Shown: positions 53,567 to 63,144 of the stretch, one piece after another
How positions within the stretch are numbered: the stretch's first letter is position 1
Layout: every line of letters starts with the position of its first letter
Assembly: GCA_002722955.1 (NCBI GenBank)
Contig: PBMZ01000122.1
Location: 1-64,000, forward strand
DNA: 64,000 nucleotides
Direction of reading: 5' to 3'
Source of the DNA: Planctomycetaceae bacterium
Lineage (GTDB): Bacteria > Planctomycetota > Planctomycetia > Planctomycetales > Planctomycetaceae
The notes under the pieces: model-generated
The model's input: only the letters and a program-made list of their open reading frames with translations
What the model was told of the DNA's origin: nothing
Databases searched by the model: none
Made by a program: the position numbers and the translations under genes

Positions 53567-53740
53567 ATGAAACAAGCACTGCAAAGCGTCAAGAAGTTCC
53601 TGAAATCCGAAGATGGCCCGACCGCTGTTGAATACGCCGTGATGTTGGCGTTGATCGTTACGGTCTGCATCACCGCTTTTGGCCAAATCGGTACCAACAC
53701 GAACACCAAGTTCCAAGCTGTCCGGGATGCCTTGACCTAA
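53567..53740 (+). CDS. Flp/Fap-type pilin
   Basis: A 57-residue pilin subunit. A short leader (MKQALQSVKKFLKSEDGPTA) is followed by the hydrophobic helix VEYAVMLALIVTVCITAFG, with the characteristic Glu and Tyr (VEYAV) of Flp pilins five residues after the prepilin peptidase Gly. The length and the polar tail TNTKFQAVRDALT are typical. An AAAAAGG ribosome site lies before the ATG. Flp pilins build Tad pili for adhesion, but no tad/cpa genes are in this window, so this is an orphan pilin gene. The 235 bases upstream hold no gene; a small hairpin lies near 53508-53526. A terminator follows at 53769. Confidence 0.9.
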   Translation: MKQALQSVKKFLKSEDGPTAVEYAVMLALIVTVCITAFGQIGTNTNTKFQAVRDALT

Positions 53741-53768
53741 ACCCAATCAAGCTTCCGAGACTACGCAT

Positions 53769-53800
53769 CAGCCCGCTTCACCAATTGGTGGAGCGGGCTG
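53769..53800. terminator. terminator between the pilin and DinB-like genes
   Basis: 16-base arms (53769-53784 and 53785-53800) pair with one mismatch, and a T-rich stretch (TGTTCGTTT) follows on the plus strand. It separates two convergent genes. Confidence 0.8.
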
Positions 53801-53807
53801 TGTTCGT

Positions 53808-54338
53808 TTAAGCACTCATTAAGTCATCGCGCCAGCCAGTTCCGACCCAGGGAATTCCATCACCATGATCTAGTCGAAGCCGCAGGCTGAGTTGGGCAGC
53901 GTGGTGATGAATGTGTCGAATGTTGTAAACGTGCAGCTCCGCGCGAGAGAACTTGATCCAGTCGAAATCGGCAATCGTGTTCAGCGACTCGTCGGTCTCG
54001 TTGGCAAGAACGCTTGTCATCTTCTGACGGCAATGCGATAGATAGGCTTCGACGAACGCTTTGTCGTACAAAGCTTGCTGGAGTCCGCCACCGATCTCCT
54101 CGTAGTCTCCAAACGTTTCGGCGTGGTTGATGTGAAACTGCTGCTTTCGCAACTCATCCAAGTTCTGTCCAAGGTAGACGTCGGTGAAAAACAATGTGTG
54201 AAAAGCTGCTTGGCAAAACTTCAGCGAGGCCACAAACTCGGACCAATGACTATCCGGACATTGCTTGATGCAGAGACCAATCATGCACAAAGCGGCTTCG
54301 TACTGATTCGATGTCAGTTGTTTGAATGCGTCCAGCAT
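53808..54338 (-). CDS. DinB-like four-helix protein
   Basis: A 176-residue protein. The C-terminal VYNIRHIHHHAAQLSLRLRL is the HxxxH part of the DinB-like fold and SHWSEFVASLKFCQAAFHTL lies at the usual first-helix position. It is a distant relative of the DinB protein at 33736 and similar in length. Such proteins bind a metal and often act as thiol S-transferases; no substrate can be given. It is followed on the minus strand, 18 bases upstream, by the LeuA-like gene's end, so the two may share a transcript. Confidence 0.7.
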   Translation of the reverse strand: MLDAFKQLTSNQYEAALCMIGLCIKQCPDSHWSEFVASLKFCQAAFHTLFFTDVYLGQNLDELRKQQFHINHAETFGDYEEIGGGLQQALYDKAFVEAYLSHCRQKMTSVLANETDESLNTIADFDWIKFSRAELHVYNIRHIHHHAAQLSLRLRLDHGDGIPWVGTGWRDDLMSA

Positions 54339-54356
54339 GTTGATGAGTCCCTTTTG

Positions 54357-55598
54357 TTATGTCTGCACGTTTGCAACCGACTCGCTTGCTAAGTCACGCA
54401 ACACTTCGTCATCGATTGGAGTCCCCTTCGGCACGCTCTTGATGGCGTTCAAGACTTCAAGCACTTCATCGTCCGTGGCCTGAAGGCCAAGTTCCTCCAA
54501 CCGATGAGCCACCGCGCGTCGGCCGCTGTGTCGACCAATGACCAACTTGATGCCTTCCGCGCCGACTTGCTCGGGGCGGAAAGGCAAATAGGTGTCCGGA
54601 TTCTTCAACAGTCCGTCTTGGTGGATCCCGGCCTCGGTTGCAAAGATATTTGCGCCGGCGACAGGCTTGTTGGGAGCCAGCGGAATTCCAGTCAATTCGG
54701 AAACTAACTCGCAAATTGGTGAGAGCTTCGTGGTGTCGACCTTTGCCGTGACTCCAAACTGGTCCTGATGCAATGTCAGGGCGATGGCGACCTCCTCCAA
54801 CGATGCGTTTCCGGCTCGCTCACCAATTCCGTTGACTGTGCACTGCACGACGTTGGCACCTTCGTCGATTCCCGCCAGCGTGTTCGCAACCGCAAGCCCC
54901 AAATCGTTGTGCATGTGAACTGCCAAAAGAGCGCGATCGACGTTCGGCACGTTGTCTTGAATGTGCCGAATGTACTCGCGAACCTTCTCCGGAGTCAGCA
55001 GGCCCACGGTGTCTGGAAAACCGATTGTCGTCGCACCTGCATCAATGGCTGCCTTGTAACATTGGGTAATATATTCAAATTCGGTCCTGCTGGCATCTTC
55101 AGGGCTGAAGGCGACAATCTCAAATTTCGAGGCTGCGTAGGAAACCGTATCCTCAATTAAGTCAAGGACTTCCGACTCGGACTTTTGCAGTTTGTCGCGA
55201 CGGTGCAGCGGACTCGTTCCGCAAAACAGGCTGACTCCCCGTTTGTGTGTTGGATTTCCATCTAGTGCCTCGTCAGCAGCGTCGACGTCGCCTTTTACTG
55301 TGCGGCACAAGGCCGTCAAAACGGGCTTTTTCACCACGCCAATCATCTTGCGGATGGCAATCACGTCGGCCTCTGATGACGCGGGAAATCCACAATCGAG
55401 CGAGTGAACTCCGGCTGCTTCCAGAGCTTGGGCGATCCGAAGTTTGTCGTCGGGGTCAAGCGTCGCTCCCGGCATTTGCTCGCCATCGCGAAGCGTCGTG
55501 TCGCTAAACAGGATTGTTCCCGATCGGCGGTGGTGATTAATGATCGCTCGCTTCACTGTTCCGCGAACAGACCGCTCGACGCGATTGAAAAGTCCCAT
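54357..55598 (-). CDS. isopropylmalate / homocitrate / citramalate synthase-family protein
   Basis: A 413-residue HMGL-like TIM-barrel acyltransferase. [20 protein letters not shown] is the family signature with the metal Asp; [21 protein letters not shown] holds the metal Hx[16 protein letters not shown] is the second signature. Acetyl-CoA would be condensed with a 2-oxo acid. It lacks the C-terminal LeuA allosteric domain (~120 residues), having only a short helical tail ([20 protein letters not shown]), so it should not be feedback-inhibited by leucine in the usual way. Homocitrate- or NifV-like activity is possible. It is divergent from the TlpA-like gene. Confidence 0.85.
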   Translation of the reverse strand: MGLFNRVERSVRGTVKRAIINHHRRSGTILFSDTTLRDGEQMPGATLDPDDKLRIAQALEAAGVHSLDCGFPASSEADVIAIRKMIGVVKKPVLTALCRTVKGDVDAADEALDGNPTHKRGVSLFCGTSPLHRRDKLQKSESEVLDLIEDTVSYAASKFEIVAFSPEDASRTEFEYITQCYKAAIDAGATTIGFPDTVGLLTPEKVREYIRHIQDNVPNVDRALLAVHMHNDLGLAVANTLAGIDEGANVVQCTVNGIGERAGNASLEEVAIALTLHQDQFGVTAKVDTTKLSPICELVSELTGIPLAPNKPVAGANIFATEAGIHQDGLLKNPDTYLPFRPEQVGAEGIKLVIGRHSGRRAVAHRLEELGLQATDDEVLEVLNAIKSVPKGTPIDDEVLRDLASESVANVQT

Positions 55599-55719
55599 GA
55601 AGTGTACCCAAAAAGATTGCTGTTAACGCGATCTGGCAAGCCCACTAGAATCCCGCCCCACGGAATCAATCCGTACCGATCTTCAATGGGCCCCAATAAA
55701 CCATTACGAGGTGAATGCC

Positions 55720-57642
55720 ATGGACGGCAAGTCTCGAACGTATTTGGCCATTCTTGTCATCTTCTTTTCCGCGACTGGTCAAGGAGACGCGGCGACTCCC
55801 ACGGTCGAGCAAACCATGCAGCTCCGGCCCATCCACAGGGGGATCGAATACGAAACGCCGAAGTCGTCCGAGTGGCCTCAATGTCGCGTCGAAGGTGAAC
55901 GCACCGGAAAAGGTTCTGGTTGGGTCGTGTTAGGTCCAACTGGGCAAGTTCTCAGACGCTTCAAGGACACAAACGGAGACAACATTGTCGACCAATGGTG
56001 TTACTACAATCGCGGAGTTGAAGTGTATCGCGACTCCGACAGTAACTACAACAATAAGGTTGATCAATCTCGGTGGTTGAACACGGGAGGCTCGAAGTGG
56101 GCCATCGACAGCAACGAAGATGGCCGCATCGATTCTTGGAAAACGCTTTCTGCTGAAGAGGCTACTCAGGTTGCCGTTACCGCATTGCTGAACAACGACT
56201 CTGCAGCGCTGGCGAAGGTGCTGGTTTCCGAAGCCGATATTCAATCATTGGGCATCGAAAAGAAACGCGCGGGAAAACTGCTTGAATCGACCAGTGATCT
56301 CTCGGGCAAGATGCGCGCGGCATTATCGCGCACGCGCAAATTGACTCGCAGCAGTAAATGGCTCAGATTTGACGCGACTAAACCAGGCGTCATCCCCGCC
56401 GACCTGAAACGCGCTAACAAAGACCTGCATGTCTACGAAAACGTGATGACGATCGTTGCCACGGGCAACGAAACCACATTCGTGCAGATTGGCGAGATGG
56501 TGCGTGTGGGCGACACCTGGAAGTTGACGCAGGTACCCCAGCCGCTCGAAGGTAATGATGTTCCGGTCACCGAGTGGGGGCCGTTGATGCAACCTGATCT
56601 GAACGTGCCGCAAGCGACCGTTCAAACACAGTTGCCCGGTTCGTTGTCTCCCGAACAACAAAAGCTACTGGAACAATTGGAGCAGCTTGATAAGCGAAGC
56701 CCTCAGCCTGCTGATGGGCAAGCCGCATTTGCGCAATACAACTCGAAGCGCGCAGATGTCTTGAACAAGCTGATCAGCCTATCCAAGACCGATGCTGAAC
56801 GGGAACGTTGGACTCGGCAAATGATCGATGGTCTGTCGTTGATCATCCAAACTGGTGGTAATGCCGAAACGTTGACTCGGCTGAAAGGAATAGAATCCGA
56901 CTTGCGCCGAGGTGCTCCGCGTTCAAAGCTGACTGCCTACGCCGTATACCGCCGCATGTTTGCAGATTACATCATCGCATCGCGCACGGCCACCAGCGTC
57001 CAACAACCCAAAGTCCAAGAGAAGTGGTATGCCGATTTAGCCACGTATATCGAAAGCTATCCACAAGGCGAGGAAGTCCCGGAAGCGATGATGCAACTGG
57101 CCATTGCCCAAGAATTCATGGGCAAGATCCCCGAAGCGAAGCAGTGGTATTCGCGGCTTGCCAGCGAGCACGGAAAGACTCAACACGGCCGCAAAGCAGC
57201 CGGTGCCTTACGTCGTATCGGATTGCCTGGCAAAACATTGGAGTTGTCTGGTCCCAGTCTCGACGGAGGCGGCGCAATTGACCTTAAACGCCTTCGTGGC
57301 CGTGTTGTTTTGGTCTACTTCTGGTCGACTTGGTGTCGTCCTTGTACAGAAGATTTGCCCCAAATTCTCAATCTGTATGCACAACATCGGAATCAGGGTT
57401 TTGAGATTGTCGGCATCAACCTGGACAACACGAAAGAACCAGTGCGTCCATTCTTGACTCAACAACGAGTAGGCTGGCCACAAATCTTTCACCCGGGTGG
57501 TCTAGAGAGCACGTTGTCAATCGACTTTGGCATCATGACACTGCCAACAATGTTCTTGGTCGACAAACGGGGCATCGTTGTGAACCGGAATATTACGGTC
57601 GCTGACCTCAAGCGGGACTTGCCTGAGTTGCTGAAAAAGTAG
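55720..57642 (+). CDS. exported TlpA/ResA-type thioredoxin with an N-terminal multi-domain region
   Basis: About 640 residues. A signal peptide (TYLAILVIFFSATGQGDAA) precedes two EF-hand-like loops (DTNGDNIVDQW and DSNEDGRIDSW), which may bind Ca. Then come a ~200-residue middle region and TPR-like helices (AMMQLAIAQEFMGKIPEAKQ). The C-terminal ~150 residues are a TlpA-like thioredoxin: GRVVLVYFWSTWCRPCTEDL with the WCRPC redox pair, VGINLDNTK and MTLPTMFLVDKRG with the cis-Pro. It should act as a periplasmic disulfide reductase. ATG 55720 is chosen because GAGG lies 8 bases before it; a GTG at 55711 is the alternative. A terminator follows at 57671. Confidence 0.85.
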   Translation: MDGKSRTYLAILVIFFSATGQGDAATPTVEQTMQLRPIHRGIEYETPKSSEWPQCRVEGERTGKGSGWVVLGPTGQVLRRFKDTNGDNIVDQWCYYNRGVEVYRDSDSNYNNKVDQSRWLNTGGSKWAIDSNEDGRIDSWKTLSAEEATQVAVTALLNNDSAALAKVLVSEADIQSLGIEKKRAGKLLESTSDLSGKMRAALSRTRKLTRSSKWLRFDATKPGVIPADLKRANKDLHVYENVMTIVATGNETTFVQIGEMVRVGDTWKLTQVPQPLEGNDVPVTEWGPLMQPDLNVPQATVQTQLPGSLSPEQQKLLEQLEQLDKRSPQPADGQAAFAQYNSKRADVLNKLISLSKTDAERERWTRQMIDGLSLIIQTGGNAETLTRLKGIESDLRRGAPRSKLTAYAVYRRMFADYIIASRTATSVQQPKVQEKWYADLATYIESYPQGEEVPEAMMQLAIAQEFMGKIPEAKQWYSRLASEHGKTQHGRKAAGALRRIGLPGKTLELSGPSLDGGGAIDLKRLRGRVVLVYFWSTWCRPCTEDLPQILNLYAQHRNQGFEIVGINLDNTKEPVRPFLTQQRVGWPQIFHPGGLESTLSIDFGIMTLPTMFLVDKRGIVVNRNITVADLKRDLPELLKK

Positions 57643-57670
57643 CCTGCGAAGATGCTACATCGCAAACGTA

Positions 57671-57707
57671 AAGAAGCCCGGCTCTTCGCAAAAGCCGGGC
57701 TTCTTTT
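57671..57707. terminator. bidirectional terminator after the TlpA-like gene
   Basis: A 13-bp stem (AAGAAGCCCGGCT with its complement) closes a 9-base loop and is followed by TTTT. It lies between the convergent TlpA and GT87 genes. It shares the GCCCGGCT stem with the hairpins at 14719, 18850 and 60803. Confidence 0.85.
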
Positions 57708-57758
57708 GTGGTTGTGCCAAATTGCCAGACGCAAGACACCAAGCTCTAGCGAGCGTAG

Positions 57759-59168
57759 CTAGGCGGCTTCTTTCAACGATGCATCGATAACATCCGGCGA
57801 TTCCGTTTCATCAGATGTCGGCGGCGAGTCCATCTTCTCAGCTAAGGTCTGTTGAAACGCAGCCGATCGAGTGATCAGCACTCGCCCACTGGCGATCAGA
57901 ATAAGTGTGGTACACCAGGTCAACGAACCATAAGCAAGCAGCGTGTTGCCCATCGGCCGTCCGACGATGTCTTTCGCTGCGAGGCCTCCCAAACAAAAGG
58001 CGATTGCCAGGCAAGCCGCAACGAAGTGATCACGACGGCGATAAAGATAGTCCGCGACACAAAACGCGATCGGTGCGACCAACGTGCAAAAGTGTTGTTT
58101 ACTACTCATGGGCGAGAGAAGCAGCATTGCCGCCAGCACGGTACCGCCTTGTCCCAGCCGGAAGAACGCTAACTCATCGCCGTTCATGTTCTTTGTGTGA
58201 CTTGGCCAAGTGACATAGGCCAACAACAACAGAACGCCGCCTTGTAAACAAAGCGTACATCTTCGGATGGCGTCAGGGGAAAGTGACGCGATGCTGACGT
58301 CGAAATGATGATCCAAGAAGTCCTCTTCGGCGATTGGCGTTCCGAGCCTGTGAACCGTCCCAGCCAGGCTTTGATTTAACAGATTCCAAGAAACCCAAGC
58401 GTGCTCGTTGTGAGCCGCCTTGCCAACGCCGACGTTGCGAACAAACGTGTTGAACCAAACTTCGCCCCAGATACGGTTGTCTTGTCGAGGGTAGAGCACA
58501 TCTGGCAACAAGGTCGCGGCTGCAATTGCCACCAACATGGAAACGACGGCCACGACGCGGCGCTGTGAAATCAGAACTGGCAAGAACAACGCAGGCGTCG
58601 CTTTACAGGCCGCCGCGATTCCCGCCCAAGCTCCCGTCTGTTTGTCGCGGTCCATCCCCCAATACCAAATGGCCACTAATGAGCACATAAAAACAACGAG
58701 GTCATGGCCTTGATACTCGATCGGTGAGATCAGAAACCTTGCCCCTAACAATGCGGTCGCCGTAAAGAAAACCCACTTCGGTGGGCTCAACGAAGATTGC
58801 AACCAGTTCAGCTTACCTGTAACAACAGGCCAAACGCGCATCATCACCATGTAGGTGACTCCGCCGGCCAGCAAGATGTTGGTGAAGTACCAGATGCCTC
58901 GACGTACGGATTCTTCGAACGGCAGCAATGGCACAAACAGCAAGCTAAAAAACGGCGGGTAAGTGAACGCTTTGATCTCGTCGCCGCGGTAGACTTCTTC
59001 GCCGTCGGCGAGTCTTTGAGAGCCCGTGTGATAATAGTCTTGGTCGCCGTGATGTTTTCGGGCGGACACTAAACAGGTGGCGACAATGATGGCCACGCCA
59101 ATGTATCCGACAACCCAGCACTGCCGCAAAATGGTGAGCGCACTCTTGTCGGGAGACAACCGATCCAT
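57759..59168 (-). CDS. GT87 (DUF2029) membrane mannosyltransferase-like protein
   Basis: A 469-residue protein with ten to twelve membrane helices. The first periplasmic loop DQDYYHTGSQRLADGEEVYR, followed by FTYPPFFSLLFVPLLPF, is the conserved GT87 start, where the acidic residue is catalytic. Later come GVWAGIAAACKATPALFLPV-like (here GAWAGIAAACKATPALFL) and LLSPMSSKQHFCTLVAPIAF. GT87 enzymes move mannose or arabinose from polyprenyl-phosphate donors onto envelope glycans. The acceptor is unknown. It is single on its strand between two terminators. Confidence 0.8.
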   Translation of the reverse strand: MDRLSPDKSALTILRQCWVVGYIGVAIIVATCLVSARKHHGDQDYYHTGSQRLADGEEVYRGDEIKAFTYPPFFSLLFVPLLPFEESVRRGIWYFTNILLAGGVTYMVMMRVWPVVTGKLNWLQSSLSPPKWVFFTATALLGARFLISPIEYQGHDLVVFMCSLVAIWYWGMDRDKQTGAWAGIAAACKATPALFLPVLISQRRVVAVVSMLVAIAAATLLPDVLYPRQDNRIWGEVWFNTFVRNVGVGKAAHNEHAWVSWNLLNQSLAGTVHRLGTPIAEEDFLDHHFDVSIASLSPDAIRRCTLCLQGGVLLLLAYVTWPSHTKNMNGDELAFFRLGQGGTVLAAMLLLSPMSSKQHFCTLVAPIAFCVADYLYRRRDHFVAACLAIAFCLGGLAAKDIVGRPMGNTLLAYGSLTWCTTLILIASGRVLITRSAAFQQTLAEKMDSPPTSDETESPDVIDASLKEAA

Positions 59169-59365
59169 GGTTCAATCCTGCTGAAAACCTTGTCCATTAG
59201 GCCGTAGATTCTCCACAAGCCCGGTTGCATCAATAGGTTGCGGGTTAGGGAGGCGCGAGAGATTGTAGGTATTGGCAGTTTTCCAAGCAAGAGCGATTGA
59301 TAATCGAAGGCCAACGGCGAAGAGAATTGTCATTAGTTATTTCTCATTGGCCATATCAAAGAAAC

Positions 59366-59402
59366 AAAAAAGCCGGTTTGCGTTGTGCAAACCGGCTTTT
59401 TT
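59366..59402 (-). terminator. strong terminator after the Gfo/Idh/MocA gene
   Basis: A perfect 16-bp stem (59366-59381 with 59387-59402) with a 5-base loop. It is flanked by A-runs and T-runs, so on the minus strand it ends with a T-run after the 59428 stop. The surrounding 59169-59427 holds nothing else I can identify. Confidence 0.9.
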
Positions 59403-59427
59403 GAAGGAACTTGCTTCCAGCGAGTCA

Positions 59428-60738
59428 CTAGATCACTTCGGTGACGCCAGGAACTGGAATCGGATAGGCACCGTTCTCGTCGGGGACGGTTGGTGGCTCG
59501 GCGTCGAATGAGAAGTCTTCTGGCATGATCGACTTCTCTGAGTTGATCGCGGCATCCCATTTGACGGGCTTGCCCGAGTAAACAGCCATGCGGCCCATGA
59601 TTGACGTCATCGTGCTCTTGGCACCGTACTCGCCTTCGTTGTAAGGCTCGTTGGCACGGATGGCTGCAAACAGATCGTCGTGCTCGGTTTGGTACGGGTT
59701 GTTCTTCTCGCCACGATAACGCCACTTGTCATCACCGGAAACGATTTGGGCGCCGCCGATGTTCGAGTAGCCTTTCGAGCCGTGAGCGTGTTCGCTAACG
59801 CTGTTGAAGCAGTTTCGGATGTGTCGGCATTCGCTGAACATGTAGCTGCCATCGGCGTACTTGTACTGAACGGCGAAGTGATCGAAGATTTCGCCGTACT
59901 TGGGATCGGTGCGGACTTGGCGACCGCCCATGCCGATACACTCGACGGGATAGTCATCCTTCAGCCAGTTGCAAACGTCGATGTTGTGAATGTGTTGCTC
60001 GGTGATGTGATCGCCACACAACCAGTTGTAGTAGTACCAGTTTCGCATTTGGTACTCCATCTCGGTGCGGCACTCTTCACGACTCTTGCGAGGATCCCAA
60101 ACTCCACCGCTATTCCAATAGGCTCGCATAGCAACGATGTCGCCGATCGCGCCATCCTTGAGCCGTTTCATGGTTTCCAGGTAAGTGTATTGGTGGTGGC
60201 GCTGCAAACCGACGCCGACCTTGAGATCTTTCTTCTTCGCTTCTTCGACAGCCGCCAAGACTTTGCGAACGCCCGCGGCGTCGGTGGCAACTGGTTTTTC
60301 CATGAAGACGTGCTTGCCAGCATCAATGGCTGCCTCGAAGTGAATCGGTCGGAATCCGGGCGGCGTCGCCAGGATAATCAGATCGATGTCGTCGTTCGCC
60401 AACATTTCCTTGTAAGCATCGAAGCCGATGTACTTACGATCGTCGGCGACTTTGATTCGGTCCGGATTCGAGTTGGCGAGGTTCTTCTTGATGGCCTTCA
60501 ATCCATCATCCAACCGATCCGTGAACGCATCGGCCATCGAGACAAGTTCCACGGGACCTTCGGTGGAAAGTGCTTGCGAGGCAGCGCCACGACCACGCCC
60601 GCCGCAGCCGATCAAGCCAACTCGGATGGTTTCGTCATTGGCGGCGAACGCACCAGCGTTGACGCCCAAAGTTGCCGCAGCGCCAATTGCGGCACCGCTT
60701 GTCTTTAAGAAACTGCGTCGTGTCGTGTTGTCGGACAT
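59428..60738 (-). CDS. Tat-exported Gfo/Idh/MocA-family oxidoreductase
   Basis: A 436-residue protein. The twin-arginine signal is NTTRRSFLKTSGAAIGAAAT. The NAD-binding Rossmann domain begins IRVGLIGCGGRGRGAASQA, and the family signature is GKHVFMEKPVATDAAGVRKV (EKP). The C-terminal sheet domain includes WLCGDHITEQHIHNIDVCNW, containing the catalytic His pattern. Such exported members are abundant in planctomycetes and oxidise or reduce sugars or inositols; the exact substrate is unknown. It is followed by a strong terminator. A paralogue begins at 63145. Confidence 0.9.
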   Translation of the reverse strand: MSDNTTRRSFLKTSGAAIGAAATLGVNAGAFAANDETIRVGLIGCGGRGRGAASQALSTEGPVELVSMADAFTDRLDDGLKAIKKNLANSNPDRIKVADDRKYIGFDAYKEMLANDDIDLIILATPPGFRPIHFEAAIDAGKHVFMEKPVATDAAGVRKVLAAVEEAKKKDLKVGVGLQRHHQYTYLETMKRLKDGAIGDIVAMRAYWNSGGVWDPRKSREECRTEMEYQMRNWYYYNWLCGDHITEQHIHNIDVCNWLKDDYPVECIGMGGRQVRTDPKYGEIFDHFAVQYKYADGSYMFSECRHIRNCFNSVSEHAHGSKGYSNIGGAQIVSGDDKWRYRGEKNNPYQTEHDDLFAAIRANEPYNEGEYGAKSTMTSIMGRMAVYSGKPVKWDAAINSEKSIMPEDFSFDAEPPTVPDENGAYPIPVPGVTEVI

Positions 60739-60802
60739 GAATGATCTCCGTGGTAAATAAAGCGATGATTTCCTGTTTACAGCGTAATTGAGTAACTCTT
60801 GA

Positions 60803-60834
60803 AGAAGCCCGGATTTTTGAAAAGCCGGGCTTCT
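60803..60834 (-). terminator. terminator after the SUMF1-fold gene
   Basis: A 10-bp stem (AGAAGCCCGG with CCGGGCTTCT) closes a 12-base loop, 21 bases beyond the minus-strand stop at 60855. It belongs to the recurring stem family. Confidence 0.75.
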
Positions 60835-60854
60835 AAATCGGTAGTTTCAGAAAC

Positions 60855-61967
60855 TTAGTCTCTTTCCTTCTTAACGTTGTCAGGAACTAAGTCGTACTTC
60901 TTCTGATTTTCTTTCGAGGTAGGTTTCAGCGGACGCAGCAATCGAAACCCGACGTGCAAGGCGTCCGTGTGATACCAAATACTCTTGGGAATCTGTGGGT
61001 CTTGGATTTTCCAATCTTCGTTCGAGGGATGTCTCGCCGCACTACGAAGGCCTTCGGGGTCGTCATCCCATGAGCCACCACGAACGACTCGCGGATAAAG
61101 CGTCTTTGGCACGAGCAAAGCGTCCAAGATGCCGATCCCGCTCTTTAACGTCGAGTAGTGTTTCTCGCTGTGTTGGTCCAGGACCCATTCCGATACGTTG
61201 CCATGCATGTCGTAGAGACCCCATGGATTCGGCTTCTTCTTGCCGACTTTGTGGTAAGCGTCGTCAGCGTTCTCGTAATGCCAAGCGTAGTCGTCCAGTT
61301 TCGATGGATCGTCACCGAATGAGTAAGCGGTGGTCGTGCCAGCTCGGCAAGCGTATTCCCACTCAGCTTCTGTGGGCAGTCGATAGAAGTGACCAGTCTT
61401 CTCTGAAAGCCAGCGGCAGTACATCTTGGCTGCCAACTGAGTCATACAGATCGCCGGGTACTCGTCGTGACCCATGTCGAACGTCATGTCAGTGTAAGGC
61501 TTCGTTGGACGGCTGACGGCGTCGGCTTTCTCGTCCAAGGGGGTCGCTTTCTTGCCGATCAGCTTGCGACGTTGGATGTCCAAGTTAAAACTCCAAACAT
61601 CGTACTCGTCCCAGGTGACTTCATACTTGCCCATCCAAAACGGCTCGATGTTGACCTCGACTTGAGGCCCTTCGTCGTCGCTGCGATCCTCTTCGCTCTT
61701 GGGGCTGCCCATCTTGAATTTGCCGCCAGGAATGGGCACCATCTCGAACGAGACAGACGTGCCCGGAATTTTTTCCTTATAGGCCTTCATTTCGGCCTTG
61801 CCTTTTGCTTTGGCAGTTTTCTCGGCCGATTGAAGATTGGAATTGGCAACCAGCGCTACGGATGCGATGATAAGAAAGCACGTGATCGCCTTCAAAAGAC
61901 GGAAGTTTGCGGTCGAGGTCCGAATCCCACGGCAATTACATTTGGTTGGAAACATGCGCAGAATCAT
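60855..61967 (-). CDS. exported SUMF1/FGE-fold protein without the catalytic cysteines
   Basis: Up to 370 residues. A signal peptide ([20 protein letters not shown]) leads to a formylglycine-generating-enzyme-sulfatase fold: [75 protein letters not shown] and [20 protein letters not shown]. True formylglycine enzymes have a Cys pair soon after the GGSW region; none is present here, so sulfatase activation is unlikely. The fold is also used for binding. ATG 61967 overlaps the divergent apbE start by 14 bases; an ATG at 61955 or a TTG just before the signal peptide would reduce this. Confidence 0.8.
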   Translation of the reverse strand: MILRMFPTKCNCRGIRTSTANFRLLKAITCFLIIASVALVANSNLQSAEKTAKAKGKAEMKAYKEKIPGTSVSFEMVPIPGGKFKMGSPKSEEDRSDDEGPQVEVNIEPFWMGKYEVTWDEYDVWSFNLDIQRRKLIGKKATPLDEKADAVSRPTKPYTDMTFDMGHDEYPAICMTQLAAKMYCRWLSEKTGHFYRLPTEAEWEYACRAGTTTAYSFGDDPSKLDDYAWHYENADDAYHKVGKKKPNPWGLYDMHGNVSEWVLDQHSEKHYSTLKSGIGILDALLVPKTLYPRVVRGGSWDDDPEGLRSAARHPSNEDWKIQDPQIPKSIWYHTDALHVGFRLLRPLKPTSKENQKKYDLVPDNVKKERD

Positions 61968-63126
61968 TCAATCTAGAGTTTGCTTGTGGCTGACTAGCTT
62001 CTTACTGAGTGCGACGGTTGGCTTCAGTTCTGAGCGTCCGTGCGAGAATGAATCGGGTCCGGCGTCAAAAAACGCCAAAGGTGACCAGAATAAACAACCA
62101 TTGGTTGAGCTAAGCCGATTCGAGTTCACTGAAGTCCACATGGGGACTCAATTCAAACTGACAGTATACGCCGAGAAGAAATCAATCGCAAACAAGGCAG
62201 CCGCTTCCGCATATGCACGCATCAAGGAACTCAATTCCATTCTCAGCGACTACGACCCCGAAAGCGAGCTGATGAGTCTTTGCCGCAACTCGCAACCAGA
62301 CCAGCCAGTGAAGGTCAGCAAAGAGCTATTCACCGTGCTCAAAGAGTCTCAACGAATTTCGAAGCTGTCGGCAGGAGCCTTCGACGTCAGCGTTGGTCCG
62401 GTCGTCAAGCTTTGGCGGCGCAGTCGTCGGCAGAAGAAATTGCCAATGGACGAGCGGCTTGCTGAAGCACGCGGTTTGGTTGATTACCGCAAAATCCAAC
62501 TTGACGAGGATTCGCAAACTGTGGAACTGATGAAACCAGGCATGCGACTCGACCTGGGCGGCATTGCCAAGGGCTATGCGGGTGACGAAGCACTGTCTGT
62601 GCTGCGGAAGCACGGAATTCGCAGCGCGTTAATTGATGCCGGGGGAGACATCGTTGCCGGTGATCCGCCGCCCGGATCGAGTGCTTGGCAGATCAGCATC
62701 GAGGCCGCGGACTCGAACAAGAAAGCCACTCGCAACATCTATCTGGCGAACGCAGCCGTCGCGACATCTGGCGATGCTTATCAATATGTCGAGATCAACG
62801 GTACGCGTTATTCTCACATCGTTGACCCGCACACTGGGCTCGGCCTGACAGATCGCAGTAGCGTTACCGTCATCGCGAAAACGGGAATGGAAGCCGACGC
62901 ACTGGCATCCACTGTGAGTGTGCTTGGACCGACCAAAGCTGTGATGTGGGCAAGTTTCCCCGGCATTCCGCGCGTGAGTGCGTTAATCGTCGCCATGCGC
63001 GACGGCTTGCCAAAGCACGTTACAACTGGCGCTTTCGCTCAATACTTCGACCGACCTGGATCGAAGGACACTCGCAAAGATCTCAACAAACTGTATGGTA
63101 AGGGACGTCGCTTGAAACAAAGGTAA
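61954..63126 (+). CDS. apbE: FAD:protein FMN transferase (ApbE family)
   Basis: A ~390-residue protein with an N-terminal leader ([19 protein letters not shown]). ApbE signatures are present: [60 protein letters not shown] (flavin site), [15 protein letters not shown] and [20 protein letters not shown]. It transfers FMN from FAD onto Thr/Ser of flavoproteins such as NqrB/C or RnfG, in the periplasm. No target gene is nearby. The ATG at 61954 is taken as start since the frame upstream overlaps the divergent SUMF1-fold gene. The next Gfo/Idh/MocA gene begins 18 bases after its stop. Confidence 0.9.
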   Translation: MRRIIQSRVCLWLTSFLLSATVGFSSERPCENESGPASKNAKGDQNKQPLVELSRFEFTEVHMGTQFKLTVYAEKKSIANKAAASAYARIKELNSILSDYDPESELMSLCRNSQPDQPVKVSKELFTVLKESQRISKLSAGAFDVSVGPVVKLWRRSRRQKKLPMDERLAEARGLVDYRKIQLDEDSQTVELMKPGMRLDLGGIAKGYAGDEALSVLRKHGIRSALIDAGGDIVAGDPPPGSSAWQISIEAADSNKKATRNIYLANAAVATSGDAYQYVEINGTRYSHIVDPHTGLGLTDRSSVTVIAKTGMEADALASTVSVLGPTKAVMWASFPGIPRVSALIVAMRDGLPKHVTTGAFAQYFDRPGSKDTRKDLNKLYGKGRRLKQR

Positions 63127-63144
63127 GCACAAGGCATTACTTTG

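Noticed and set aside
60855-61967. Formylglycine-generating enzyme activating the sulfatase at 38284
   Set aside because: The SUMF1 fold is present but the Cys pair required for the reaction is absent.
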